Shown: piece by piece, positions 11,489 to 22,779 of the stretch
Numbering within the stretch: position 1 is the first letter of the stretch
Layout: each line of letters begins with the position of its first letter
Source of the DNA: Cladorhizidae sp. MBARI D1340-BT2
Lineage: Eukaryota > Porifera > Demospongiae > Poecilosclerida > Cladorhizidae
Assembly: GCA_028752905.1 (NCBI GenBank)
Contig: JAQNBH010000002.1
Span: 30,424,762 to 30,488,761, forward strand
Direction: 5' to 3'
DNA length: 64,000 nucleotides
Notes under the pieces: model-generated
The model's input: only the letters and a program-made list of their open reading frames with translations
Told to the model about the DNA's origin: nothing
The model's database searches: none
Program-made: the position numbers and the translations under genes

Positions 11489-14400
11489 ATGTCTGGTCAT
11501 GATGAAAGAAATGTCCATTCCTGCAGTATGGATGGTACTTTGCACCAGGAAACATTTAAAGGTATGATCAACCTAATTCTGTATATAATATGATTGTTCT
11601 CTTGAAAGTGTGGTCAACCTGTTCTAAAGATCATTGCACTCAGGTATGGCCAACCACATTCTGCACATGCTCTCTTTTGAAGATGTGGTCAACCTCATTC
11701 TGCATATTATAATCTCTTTTGAAGATGTGGTCAACCTCATTCCACATAATATATACATAAGACCATTGCTCTCTTTTGAAGATGTGGTCAACCTCGTTCC
11801 ACATATAAGACCATTGCTCTCTTTGAAGATGTGATTAACCTCATTCCGCATATAAGCTATCTTTACTTTCCAATGCACACAAATAGCAATCTATAGTTAA
11901 AGCTGGTTGTTAATAACCGATTAAACGCCGTAAGCGCCATATGGCGCGAGACCTTAATCCTTCGCCACACAAAAATATATAAAATGAACCGTTACGAGCT
12001 AACAGTCCCGGTTGGGTTCTGCACATGCCTAGTAGACTAGATAACGTCACAAAAATGATTATTTCCGGTTGATGCATCGTGCAACAAAAATTCTGCGGTT
12101 GAACGCCATTTTTGTTGGTCGAGCTTTTTTTTTAAACTGCTCAAAGATGCTCTCCTGTGAGGACGTTATTTCTCAACTTTTAGCCGACGATTCTGGCGAT
12201 TCTGGGTCAGATTCATTTGGGGAAGAAGGTGAAGACATCTATGCATACCGAGGAAACACTCTGGATCCAGTTGCTCTAAGAGAAGAGGCGCGCTTGGATG
12301 GACTTCTCGATTGTAAGTTTCTTCTAACGTTAGCGCTTCATAGCCTTTGTTTACCATAGTCAACTGAGAGTGTACTATTGCCAAATACTAGCTTATTCTG
12401 TTGGTATTCCAAATTCAGACAGGATAGTTATAGAAAAAAAGTTATAGCTAAGAGTGTAGGTGGGAGTTGTTGAGTTGTTGATTTTCATTTGAATTTGAAT
12501 TTTCAAATGTTGACCACAAACTTGATATATATATATCTCTTGTTTTTCCCACCCTCCCCACTACTTTTCCTACAGCATCAGATGATGAGAGTGGAGATGA
12601 GGCATCTATGACTCCTTTTGTTACATTGGAGGATGAGGAAGCCTTGCCTGAAGTCTCTACAGGGCGTGGGAACACGACTGGTGCTGGAGTTGTGCGAGGG
12701 AGAGGCGGGCGAGGGAGTACTGGCCGAGGGAGAGGCGGGCGAGGGAGTACTGGCCAAGGGGGAAGCAGCTCAAGTGGTAGTGGAGTCGTAAGTGTTGCTA
12801 GTGGTCCTCCAAAAGGTACTGGTAGTAGGCGGGCCAGAGGTTACAGGCGTGTGCGAGCATCTGGCACTGGTTCTGTCCGAGCATCTGGCACTGGTTCTGC
12901 CCAAGCATCTGGCACTGGTTCTAGGCTAACTGAGGTCACAGGTAAGTGGGAAATAAAGGAGCCAACTCCTTTGAAATTGGACTATACAGCAACAGCTGGT
13001 CCAACTTCTTCATTGCTTGGTGCATCAAGTACATTTTTAGATGCATTTTACCTTTTTTTTACTCTTGAAGTGTGGGAACTCCTAGTAGCAGAGACGAACA
13101 GTTACGTTTCTAGGATGGCTAGTCTCTCCAGGCCATGGGTAGATACTAATATAGAGGAAATGAAAGCTTTTGTAGGAATGTTGATAATAATGGGAGTTTC
13201 CACACTTCCATACTTAGAATTGTACTGGTCCACTAATCACTCGGATTTGTCTGGATCTTTGGTTCGTAAAGTAATGCCTAGGACTCGGTTTTTGGAGCTA
13301 ATGCGTTATGTACATGTAAATTCTATTGATGGTTTGTTGGTTACAAATTTGATAGAAGCTTGTTTATTGAATTCATTTATTTTGTTTTCTTCTGTCCGAG
13401 CTCCAATATCAGTAAGGAAGGGTAATTATCTAGAAGCTAGGATTGTTCTAGCTAAATCTTTGATTGGTTCTTTCTCTTCTCGGCAGCGTGCAGGTCAACG
13501 TTGTAGTCAGGCAAATAGTCAGCTAGATCGCCTCAATTTAAAACTAGATCATTTCCCACAGTGCTGTGCAAAGAAGCGCTGTGTAGTTTGCATTAGTAAA
13601 GGTTACAGGCATGAGGCAAGGTCCCAGTGTTGTTTTTGTAAGGTTCCTTTGTGTGGTGGATCAACAGGCCGTGACTGTTTTCGTAATACCATACCTTGGT
13701 GGACTATCAGTAATGTTTATGCACCCCCTGCTCCTTTCTGTGCTTCTCTCTTGCTCCCTGCTCCTTCGTCTACTTCTCTCTTGTTCCCTGCTCCTTCGTC
13801 TACTTCTCTTGTTCCCTGTCCCTTCGTCTACTTCTCTCGTCTCTCCAGTATTCAAGTGTTATTCTTATCCTGGTATCTCATGTTTGTATAGAATAAAAAC
13901 ATGGTGAAATATCATGCCGGAGACCAAGCAAGCTATACCCAAGACTGAGCAAGTTCTACTCTACCCGTGACAGCAAGACCGGAGCTCTACCCAAGACACT
14001 CCCTTACATAATTGTGTTTTATATTATGGTTTTATTCTAGTATGTGTTAGCATTTTCACTCTCTTATAATTTGTTTTTTGTATTAGCATTTTGATGGGGA
14101 AAACAACCCACTGGCTTTGCAGCTGGTAGAGGGTTTGTAAATAGATGCTCCATCTTGTGTTGGCATTATAATGTGTGTATAATAGTGTGAAAATATGAAA
14201 ATATTCACCCCCAAGAAGATGACAAGGTTTTATAATGCTGGTTAGTTCTGCCGAGTTGGTAAGGAAGGCTCGATTTTTTTACAGGAAGTAGAGCTATCCT
14301 GTGGCTGAATATGACCCAAGTTTCATGGGTGGAGTCCCTGCAGAACGGCAGATATAAAAATAATAAGTAAAATACCTTGTTAATTCATGAATAATTTGCC

Positions 14401-16816
14401 CGCGGGTACTAGGAATACGGCGTGCAATCGGTTAAGCAGGCAGCCTATAGCATCAGTCAACTAACTAACACTAGCTTATGGTCATAATCTGTCATGAAGA
14501 ATAAAGAAACTCAATCTCAGCCTCTAGAAACAATATTGTGCAATTCCTAGCCTAGTTGGGTTGATCAGTTGGCTACCTAACACTACCCAGCTAGATGATC
14601 TTACCTTCTGTGATGGCTCTGCTTCTTAGAAGAGCAAGACACAACAAGAACTTTGGGCTGGTTAACACTCCCTTCCGGGGACTAATAATACATTTTGCTG
14701 GCAGAAGAATGGGTGTAACTATGCACTAGATTGCCTACAAGAAGCTAGTATTTGGCACAAGCACAGCGTACATTTGTTGTTCGCTGATTATTTAATTAAA
14801 AAATATCATTTCAATGCTAGGGTAAGTGGCAAAAGACTAGAAGTAACATCACCGCTGTTGTTCTGTTAGTCGCTAGCTAGCAAGCAGTTTCTATAGCAAA
14901 CTTTCTTAGTCCTAAAGGTGCTTTTGTAGGACGGCAATCCGTTCTGTTTAATCCGTTTCCATTGCATCCATTGTGCAATCCATTTCATTGTGCTGGATGG
15001 TTCACAATATTTGTGCTAAATTAGTGTGGTTCACAATATTTGTGCTAAATTAGTGAATCTGACAGTATGGCAGTGATGGATGGCAGATCACCAGAGCTGT
15101 CTAATGGACTAGTACAAATGGAGAATGCGCATTTTGGGAATATAATGAAATCACTCTGGCATAGATTACTTTATATACTACTGGAAGCATTTTGCCTCTC
15201 GTTCTGTTGGTTAGAAATCCATAATAACCAATCTTGCGAAAGTTGCACATAATACAGTATATATTATTTCCCCCAAGTTTATGCATGTGGTGCTTATGGC
15301 ATATAATTAGTTAAAAGAGACAAAGTTACTTGAGGCATATCAGGAAGGGAAACTCTCTCGAGGTGAACTAGGAAGGAACTAGCGATGACCTTTCAAGTTT
15401 ACTCTGCATTTGACTTTACTCCTCAAAATGTTCACTACAGAAGTATTTAGACATCTTTCACAATTTTAACCGAAAATAAAAACAATTCTTATGCCAACCT
15501 TCAAAAACCCAAACTGCAATCATTGGGTATGAAAAAAAAAGTGTGTTAGAACTTCGTAGACTGGAAGGAGTTACCTGCACTACTAGAAGATTGTTAAAAG
15601 GACTAGAGGTCAAGAAACTTGCGAGCAAATATAGACAATTGAAGCTAATGATAGACATGCACATACTAGTATAATTCTTGCAGCAATGTTTTACTGAAAT
15701 TCGTTGCCAAGGTGATACAACTATATGAATGTACATGACTGGTACCTATTTCAATGACATTGAAACAAGCACTGCAGATCAAATACCATAAGCAAAATTA
15801 ATGACAACAAAATGGCCGTTTAAAAACATTTTGTGTGGTAATCATTGAGGAGCTTAACAACCTTAGACCTCCATGCCAAATATTAGATCCCTGTGCCAAA
15901 TATTAGACTCCCATGCCGAAGGTCTATCAGTCAACATAACAGGTGTTGTTTTGTTTTCTTTTTCGCCCATAAACCATGGAGCACCCTCACCCCAATACCC
16001 CTATGTTATGCTATGCTAGTTATTGTAATTATAGCTCTAACTTACCCTACTAGCTAAGGCATTGATATATTTTATATTATTGCAGGTCACTACGATGAAT
16101 TGGCCTTCAATTATGATAAGTTTTACAAATTTCAGCACCTTCCAACTGTCAAGCTTATCAAACAGTATATTCCACTGACAAAGACTAGCCAGATAATTGA
16201 CATAGGTGGAGGGACAGGACAAATGATTGAGCTATTAAGACAAGAGCATGGAATTGAGAAACCAGGAGTATGCGTTGAGCCTAATCTGAAAATGCTTGAA
16301 ATTGCGATGAAAAAAGATGGCATTATCCCTATCCATTCTACAGCTGAAGCGTTCTTAGCTGCAGAGCCAAATTTTCCAATGGAATTTGTTTTGATGTGTG
16401 GTTCTGCACATCATTTTAAAGACCTTGCTCGGATATTTGCTAATCTGGCCAGGCACATGCCTAATGATGGCATTTGCTTGCTGGCCCAATATTACCCACC
16501 TGCCAATATTTCATTTGGAGCAGGTGTGTATCAGTACAAATCCATTCCTTATGACCACTTGAACGAAATCCTCAAATCTAACCATTTTAATCACAAGCAT
16601 TTTCATTGGGAAGAACCAATGGAGATAGACAAACTGTTTTGGTACGAAACCTTACGTGGCAGATATACTTCTGCTTTTAATGACCTTACTGACAAAGAAA
16701 TAGAAGAAGGAATACGTGAATTGGAATTGAAGTTTGGAGCCGATAAGACATTGAAATTTGAAGTGGGAATTGAAGTGAGTATTATTACCAAACAGAGAGA
16801 CATGGTTAAACGTTAA
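11489..16816 (+). CDS. SAM-dependent methyltransferase, class I (two coding exons)
   Basis: The exon 11465-11561 follows a CTCTACAG acceptor. It holds an ATG at 11489 in AAAATG context and ends at an AAAG donor before GTATGA. The next exon, 16086-16816, follows TATTATTGCAG. The phases fit (one base plus two make Gly), giving 804 nt and 267 residues, usual for a small class I methyltransferase. Motif I, IDIGGGTGQ, at about residues 62-70 is the SAM-binding glycine loop; CVEPN about 20 residues later fits the acidic ribose-binding position. The substrate cannot be told, and a cytosolic role is likely because no signal or membrane segment is seen. The 4.5-kb intron contains a minisatellite and piggyBac B in the same orientation. 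The last exon is certain to be methyltransferase-like; the join is inferred from phase and splice signals. A possible poly(A) signal AATAAA is at 17095. Confidence 0.8.
11560..11860. repeat. Minisatellite with GAAGATGTGGTCAACCTC core
   Basis: About six to seven imperfect units of 45-60 bp share TTTGAAGATGTGGTCAACCTCATTC. The array begins right at the splice donor of the methyltransferase exon and lies in its intron. Confidence 0.85.
11913..14435 (+). mobile_element. piggyBac-type element B, internally deleted, inverted relative to A
   Basis: The ends are CCGATTAAACGCCGTA (11917 on) and the complement of CCGATTGCACGCCGTA (to 14431). They are flanked by TTAA at 14432-14435 and by ATAA, a one-base variant, at 11913-11916. 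The subterminal region contains the palindrome GCGCCATATGGCGC. The sequence is very close to element A along its whole length. It lies in the long intron of the methyltransferase gene, in the same orientation as that gene. Its internal deletion near 13347 differs from that of A. Confidence 0.9.
12147..13891 (+). CDS. piggyBac B transposase-derived protein lacking catalytic core
   Basis: Exon 1 is 12147-12312 (MLSCEDV start, GTAAG donor). Exon 2 is 12576-13891 after CTACAG. The join is in phase and gives 493 residues. In order: an acidic Ser/Asp-rich N-terminus; two RGGRGSTGRG-type repeats; GTGS repeats; and the beginning of the transposase fold up to NSIDGLLVT. An in-frame junction near 13347 leads to NLIEACLLNSFILF, the post-catalytic helices. 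Next come the Cys-rich C-terminal domain (CCAKKRCVVC, CCFC, VPLCGG) and a Ser/Leu/Pro-rich tail from 30-bp repeats. All three catalytic Asp are missing. It cannot catalyse transposition but could still bind element ends or partner proteins. A further in-frame Met lies at 12069. Confidence 0.75.
14436..16085. other. Intron sequence, no gene seen
   Basis: This is the remaining part of the methyltransferase intron downstream of piggyBac B. The part 14455-14920 resembles 1-660 in rearranged order. No supported open frame was found. Confidence 0.4.
14998..15055. repeat. Perfect 29-bp tandem duplication
   Basis: Two adjacent identical copies start with TGGTTCACAATATTTGTGC (14998-15026 and 15027-15055). 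Confidence 0.95.
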
Positions 16817-16904
16817 GATGTATTTCCAACTTTCTGCAAACAATTGATGAAATATGTACTTGTTGTTATTATTTTTGTTATTATAAAATTATTATAAAAT
16901 GTAA

Positions 16905-16970
16905 CATTAATTTTATGATGACTTTTTTAATAATCAATTTCTCTTTGACTATATAGCCTTCATCAGAGAT
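16905..16970 (-). repeat. Hammerhead-like terminal repeat, copy 3 (degenerate)
   Basis: Minus-strand CTGATGA (16960-16966) is followed by GGCT-ATAT-AGTC, a clean 4-bp stem II with one G-U pair. The expected GAAA reads CAAAG, so the core is broken. It shares the AATAATCAA flank with copies 1 and 2. It lies just 3' of the methyltransferase stop codon. Confidence 0.4.
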
Positions 16971-17172
16971 GCTAAGACTCATGTGAGCTTGTGTAGCTAG
17001 GTATTTACCACGTGATACAAACCACACCCTGGCACACACATCCAGCAGATGTGGAAAATATAATAAGGATAATAATAGTAGCAAATAGAAATGAAATAAA
17101 CATCAATTATATAATATGGAATATTAATATAATAATAATAATAAATAATATAATAATAACAGTAATAAATAT

Positions 17173-17440
17173 CTAAATTAATAGTACTGGTAGTAATAAT
17201 ATTAATAATGATGAATTAAAAGGAGTCGGAGGTTTCCTGCACGCAAGATGTTCCCAGCACAGCAGCAGCGTGTTTCCATACTGTATTGCTACCGACAAAC
17301 GTTGGAGCAAGTAGAAATGGGCCTTAGCCTCCCTAGTTTCCTCCTTAATTCTTCTGCCCAACTCTTCTTAATATTGGCCAAGGCCAAATACACCTGTGAT
17401 CTCGAAGCCCAGCGGAACGAAATAGTGATTGAACGGTAAT
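17173..17440 (-). pseudogene. RT-family C-terminal fragment
   Basis: The minus strand reads IKEETREAKAHFYLLQRLSVAIQYGN, then a CWEHLACRK tail, as in 18240-18470 and 20040-20240. Only the last roughly 60 codons of the C-terminal domain remain. Lower-coordinate flanking sequence (17110-17220) is AAT-rich, i.e. a TTA-type tail in coding sense. Confidence 0.65.
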
Positions 17441-17519
17441 TCTAGCTTATGATGTTGTCATCTTGTTGTTATGTATAATAATAATAATTTATAACAGGCC
17501 TTCATCTAGGTGTAGCACT

Positions 17520-18080
17520 CTGTAGGCCCCATATTTGTCAGCACTGTGGTGCACAGGTGGACCAGCTAGGGAGACATGGTCTCAGCTGCAGGAGAAGTCA
17601 GAGGTGTCAGCCTAGGCATGTGGCAATGAATGACATCAATAAAAGATCTTTTGCCGCTACCCAGATTTCTGCGCACCTAAAGCCTTCTGGTATTTGTCAT
17701 GTTGACGGAAAACACCCTGATGATGCCTCGTCTTCCCATGGAAGAATGGTCATGTACTGGTCTGGGATATTACATGCCCAGACACTTTTGCCCCATCTTA
17801 CGCCAGCTTTATTTCAGGAGATCCTGCTGCGGTAGCCAGATGAGAGGGCTGAATTTCTCAATTGAACATCTCGGCCAAACATCATTTTGTGCCAGTGGGC
17901 TTCGAGACTTCTGGAGTTTTTGGTCCCGAAGCTCGATCTTTTTTTGCTGTGCTAGGTTGCCGAGGTCAGGAGACGGGAGAACATCATTAGCACCATTTCT
18001 TGCTACATCTGTGTTATGCAGTGCAGCAACACACCAGCAGTTTGGGGACTTGTTCTCTTCAGAGTGTCTTTCCTCTGGTT
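17520..18080 (+). pseudogene. RT-family C-terminal domain, plus strand, frameshifted
   Basis: Across two or three frames the plus strand gives RHGLSCRRSQ, RHVAMNDI, KPSGICHVDGKHPDDAS and then SGVFGPEARSFF. This is the canonical order of the family's C-terminal domain (HGLSCR, NDIIKRS, DGKRPDG, FGPEA). The final QR.SVAVQRGN block is degenerate. It is a relic with no attached RT core and is divergent with 17173-17440. Confidence 0.65.
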
Positions 18081-18239
18081 AACAATTAATGTTGGTTATT
18101 ACATTATTTATTTTTGTCTTTATTTCCCTCCTTTATTGTACCACTTCATTTATTGATTTAAGTTATAATAATTCATTATTATTATTTTTAAATATAATTA
18201 TAGGTTCCATTAACACATAATTAACTAATAATAATAAGT

Positions 18240-18470
18240 TAAAAACAGTCTGAGGTTTCCTTCATGTAAGATGTTCCCAGCAGAGCGCAGCAGTGTTTCC
18301 ATGCTCTATTGCTACCGACAAATGGAGCAAGTAAAAATGACCAAGTCTCCTCCTTAATGAAGAACATGGCCTCGTTACCAAAATTAATCCGTGATCTTGT
18401 AGCCCAGAGGAAAGAAATAGTGAGTGTCTCTGATTGAAAATTACTTCAGTTTCTATTAACATTTTTGAGA
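18240..18470 (-). pseudogene. RT-family C-terminal fragment
   Basis: The minus strand reads LGHFYLLHLSVAIEHGNTAALCWEH and the preceding SGLQDHGLIL block. It is homologous to 20040-20280. A short TAA tract (18224-18238) and the CCATTAACACATAATTAA motif lie at its 3' side, as at 19975-20035. Confidence 0.6.
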
Positions 18471-18764
18471 ATAATTATTCTCAAAATAATAATAATAATA
18501 ATAATAATTATGTGCACAACGATGACTTGATGTATAATCCAATAGATGCTATATACTCAACACAATATATTATAATGTGACAATAAAACATCCAAAATAC
18601 CAAATTAATAAGTAATTAACAAACAAAAAATAAACAAACAAATAAAAACAAATACAAAAATAATTTAGGGAAAATAAATAAATACATACATAAATAAGTT
18701 TAAAAAAATTCTAAAAAAATTAAAAAATTAATAATAACAACAATAATAATAATGATATTATATA

Positions 18765-19117
18765 AGGGATGAGTGAAGACATCAGGAGGGCCTGCAGGAA
18801 TTTTAACATCAAAGTCGTCTTAATATCGGGGAAAACTTTGGGAACACAACTGAGCAGAGTGAAAGATGTTTAACCAGCTAATGTGCACTCATGTGATGTG
18901 TACCACATCCCTTGTATCTGTGGGAAATACTACATAGGAGGGACCATCGGAAGACTGGAGACCAGAGTGAAAGAACAATAAGATGCCTGTAGAAAGTGCA
19001 ATTGCTGAGCATGCATGGGACATTCTATTTTGTGGGTGGAAGCCACCATGGACCTGGCCAGAAGACAGAATGAACTGCTAGAGGAGGCATTGAACATCAG
19101 CCTACGGAGAATGGACT
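18765..19117 (+). pseudogene. Penelope-like element fragment, GIY-YIG region (second copy)
   Basis: The plus strand gives GMSEDIRRACR, then VYHIPCICGKYYIG with TIGRLETRVKE, a clear GIY-YIG nuclease core, and RRQNELLEEALNISLRRMDL. It is shorter than the copy at 3875 and is cut at 19118 by the pogo-like element, whose other side continues into the AT-rich Penelope-type tail. Stops and frameshifts are present. Confidence 0.75.
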
Positions 19118-19658
19118 TACCGTATTCACTCGAATATAGTCACGCTCTGAAAGCCGCACTCCAAATGTAGCACACCAAGTTAATTACACCACCGCTCTTG
19201 CACACGCGCAGTCGTTTATCAGTATCTTGTCTGCCGAGATCAAGCAATCATTCCGTGCTTGTGGCATCACTGTGAAGGTGGACGGGTCTGAAGATGGAGA
19301 AATTCACTACCTCAAAGTCGATAAAGTAGCAGCTTTAGCTATCCCAGCCATTACTCAAGCTACTCGCCAGCTGTTGGAAGGAAGTGACAGCGGTGGAGAA
19401 GATCCATTTGCTTCCTTGGACGAAGGACAGATCGAACATGACGAACTCATTGTAGATAACGATAGCGATTAGGAACTCTTGCCAGCCAACTACTACCTAG
19501 CTCAAATCTTTGAAATGAAACAATCACAACCACAATGACGCACAAAAAATTTTGGTCAGCACAATAGAAGACTGGCTTGGCACTGCGCAAGCGCACTGCT
19601 TGAAGATCGCGTTTTGAAATAAATACAAGTCGCGACTTATATTCGAGTGAGTACGGTA
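19118..19658 (+). mobile_element. Short pogo/Tigger-like TIR element (non-autonomous)
   Basis: TA dinucleotides (19118-19119 and 19657-19658) flank inverted repeats. CCGTATTCACTCGAATATAG at the left matches the complement of the right end, CCGTACTCACTCGAATATAA, over about 26 bp with few differences. The 537-bp interior retains the last roughly 80 codons of a transposase. TA duplication plus this remnant fits the Tc1/mariner-pogo superfamily. It is inserted in the tail of a Penelope-like fragment. Confidence 0.8.
19227..19472 (+). pseudogene. Pogo-like transposase C-terminal remnant
   Basis: The open frame reads IKQSFRACGITVKVDGSEDG, then an acidic tail ending NDSD and a stop. The SF..CGI...DGSED pattern is typical of the end of pogo-like DDE transposases. 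There is no ATG, DNA-binding domain or DDE core, so it is a leftover of an internal deletion in the element 19118-19658. Confidence 0.65.
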
Positions 19659-19659
19659 T

Positions 19660-20035
19660 TTATTTTATTATTTTATTGTTGTTGTTGTTGTTATTACTAC
19701 TATTTATTTTATAATTTGTAGATCTATTTATTTATAATATTTTTAAATTGCTAAAAAAAATTATGTAGTTATTAATATTTTATTTAATTATTGTTTTATT
19801 TTGTTATTCGTTTATTTGTTTGATATATTTTTTCTTGTCAGCATTTTTGTTATTTATCTATGTATTTATTTTTATTGTTTATTTATTTATTTATTACTAT
19901 TATTTATTTTGTTTATTTATATTTTAACCTAATATATATACAAATTAATAATAAACAAAAAGGCAATATCAGAGGCCATTAACACCTAATTAAGTCGTGT
20001 GAATTAAAATCATAATTATCATAAGAACAATAATA
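19660..20035. repeat. AT-rich tail homologous to 4345-4640
   Basis: TTG/TTA-rich sequence matches the region behind the first Penelope fragment, then CCATTAACACCTAATTAAG and a short TAA tract leading into a minus-strand RT-family copy. Confidence 0.5.
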
Positions 20036-20039
20036 ATAA

Positions 20040-20800
20040 AAGCAGTCTGAGATTTTCTGCACACAAGATGTTCCCAGCACAGCAGCAGCCTTTCCACATT
20101 GTATTGCAAGCAGCTTTTCCACATTGTATTGCAACTGACAAATGTTGGAGCAAGTAGAAATGGGCCTTAGCCTCCCTAGTCTCCTCCTTAATTTTCCTGC
20201 ACAACTCCTTAATAAACGACATGGTCTCATCACCAAATACACCCGTGGTCTCTCAGCCCAGAGGAACAAAAGAGTGATGAGTGTCTCGGATTGAACGGTA
20301 CTTTTGCAGGAATTCGGCTCTGTTGGCAAACGTTCCTGGATATATATCCAGACCTCAAATCCGCATAAGAAGGAGCAAACATGTCTGAACATGTGGCATC
20401 CCAAACCAGAACATTCCCATTCCTCCAAGTCACAACTGTTGCACTGTCAGGACATTTGCCATTATCACAATCCAAGCCTACTGCTTCCAGGTGAGAGGGG
20501 ACTTTGGCGGAACCTAGAGATCTTTGGATGACTTGATTGATAGCAGTGTGTCGAGAGTGGCGGTCCTGACTCTTTCTGCAATTGAGCCCATGAGTACCTT
20601 GCTGCTCAATTGGAGCTCCACATGTAACAGGTGAGGACTACAAAGAAGTACAGCAAGACCTAAGACCTGTAGAAATGCGAATCAGATCGTCATATATCCT
20701 CAAACTGATTGTAAACATTATGGTGGGCATGGATCCAGGCACCTGCTTCACTCTTGGCAGCAGCTCTAACACGAGCACGTGCAGTATAGGGCTGGATAAA
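20040..20800 (-). pseudogene. RT-family C-terminal half
   Basis: Read from 20800 down: TARARVRAAAKSEAGAW, a degenerate HGLSC zone, INQVIQRSLGSAKVPSHLE, DCDNGKCPDS, VLVWDATCSDMFAPSYAD, and finally KEETREAKAHFYLLQHLSVAIQ. Frameshifts occur at about 20560, 20480 and 20230. The end contains a small duplication of the CCACATTGTATTGCA segment. It gives the intact layout of the domain that other copies retain only in part and shows the undisturbed target of piggyBac A. Confidence 0.7.
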
Positions 20801-20869
20801 TTAAGCTAAGCCACCTATTTCTAAAATTCTCATGCACAGTACCTCTAATTCTTTGAAATCTACCTCCTA

Positions 20870-22640
20870 CTATTGTACTAATCACAAAATTCATTTCCTA
20901 TAATTGTACTGGTGCATGATAGATGTTTCAACATAGTCTTCCATAGAAGATGTTTGTAGATCAGTAAAAGTACTGGATAAAAGTGAAAAAACACACACTC
21001 TGCTGCTGCTGATGAGAGCTGTACAAGCAAAACTGTTTTGCATGCTCTTGAACACCGTGGAAGTTCACTTTCATGGTTCTTCCACCTATCCAATTTGTTC
21101 ATGTCTGGATAAACTCCATTTGATTTAGTTATATAAATAGGCAGTTCACACTTTAACTCATCCATCTGATTATCAGACTGAGGAAAGGAAATACTTTTAA
21201 CTGGTCAATGTCATTGCAGGATGGTTTTAACTCACAAATCTTTGCCGGGTCAAACAATCTAGCATACTTAAAAGCTTCAACAGTGTGCTTGAGGTCATCT
21301 CCAAATTTTTCATTGAATTATCTGTATGCAGGTTCAACAGATGCTTTAGCATAGTCAATCAGTTGCTGTTCTGGAAATAGAAGCAGAAAGTACATTTATT
21401 CTTCGTATGTGGCCCATCCCTTTCCAGGCGATACGTCACATTAACAAAAGGTTCACCAGCATCAATTGTCATTGCAAGTTCCATCTGTAACTTATGATTC
21501 TATCAAGAATCTCCTGAAGCCTCAACTTTGAGAGTGGAAGAACAACATTTTGAAGAAATGAACAAACTTCACCAAATGCTTTAATCAAGTGGTTCATTAC
21601 TTTCCACTTGTACCACCAACGAGTGGCTGAATATGTTGGTACTGGTAAACCTGTATGTAGCAGGCTAATTTCAAGCCCAACCCAACCCTTCATAAATTCG
21701 TCAAGCACAGGTGTCTTGATTCTCTCCCCCACATGATCCAAGGTGTGAGAAAAGCACCCTACATCTAAAATATGTGGGAAGACAATACTCAATGTGCGTA
21801 TTGCTACATTGTCCACTGATCCCACATAGCAGCTACTAACAGGTTGGAGGCAATACCTAGCTCAGTAGAAAGGCAAATGATCAATTGACGTGCAAGTTCT
21901 TCACCTGTAAGGCTCTTAGCTAACATCATTAGCCGAGCAACATGCTGCTGTATGTTCCACTGCTCATCAACAAAGCGCAATAGTACGACCATTGCTTGGC
22001 AAACATGGGTTGTTCCGTCAAAAATTACAGACACTTCTTTACCATCAATTTCCTTTTTTATGCTTTCTGCTGTTCATGCTGAATAAAAGGAATCAGTTGA
22101 TACAAATTGGTGCTGTTGGAAAGCCTGAATGCACTTTCCTCAAATAAATCCCGAAAAAAATCAATCTTAGCAAGCAGTACCCCAGACTTTAAAAATGCTG
22201 TGACTAATTTTACTCGATGGACACGAACTGCATCTGAAAGGCCCTCTCCAATAGGCTGTTTTCCTGGTCATATTTACACATATTATGTTCCTCACTCAAT
22301 TCCTTTGATGCCAAACACTCTTTTCCATTGGCTAACTTGATGTGATGAGTTAATACACTCTTCTTAAGAGATACATTCTCTCTGCAGGCATTGCAAAACA
22401 ACTTGCCCATAATAACAGTTAGATTTTCATTGGGGAATTCTCTTATCCTTGTAGAGATTGGTTCTGCAGAAACAACAACTTTACCTCGTTTAAACCTTTT
22501 TGGAGGATTACATTTTAGTTTCCGCTTTCTTGCGAGGTCAGATGGAACAGGACTCCTAAGGTTGTCCAGAAGATTAGCTACTTTTTTTATCAGGACTAGT
22601 GGGCACTGGGTCAAATTTACATCAAAACTTAGCTGTAGGT
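20870..22640 (-). pseudogene. hAT-type transposase relic
   Basis: Read from 22640 down: a nuclear-localisation-like basic patch (RKRKLKC) and a Cys/His finger (FCNACRENVSLKKSVLTHHI). Next is VIFDGTTHVCQAMVVLLRF (start of the RNase H-like fold), then CFSHTLDHVG and SATRWWYKWKV. It ends with WKNHESELPRCSRACK and SSAAAECVFF, the hATC dimerisation region. Domain order is that of a full hAT transposase of about 560 codons. At least three frame changes and stops disrupt it. No terminal repeats were identified. Confidence 0.7.
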
Positions 22641-22779
22641 TGTAGGCTGTTTACTATCTCACAGATCACCTAAAATTCTAAAAATGCTACCAAATGCTAC
22701 CTATAATGCTAGCATTATTCTCTAATGCTTTGCCATACCTTAAATTAAAAAAATATATACTAGCATAATTTATTGAGCT

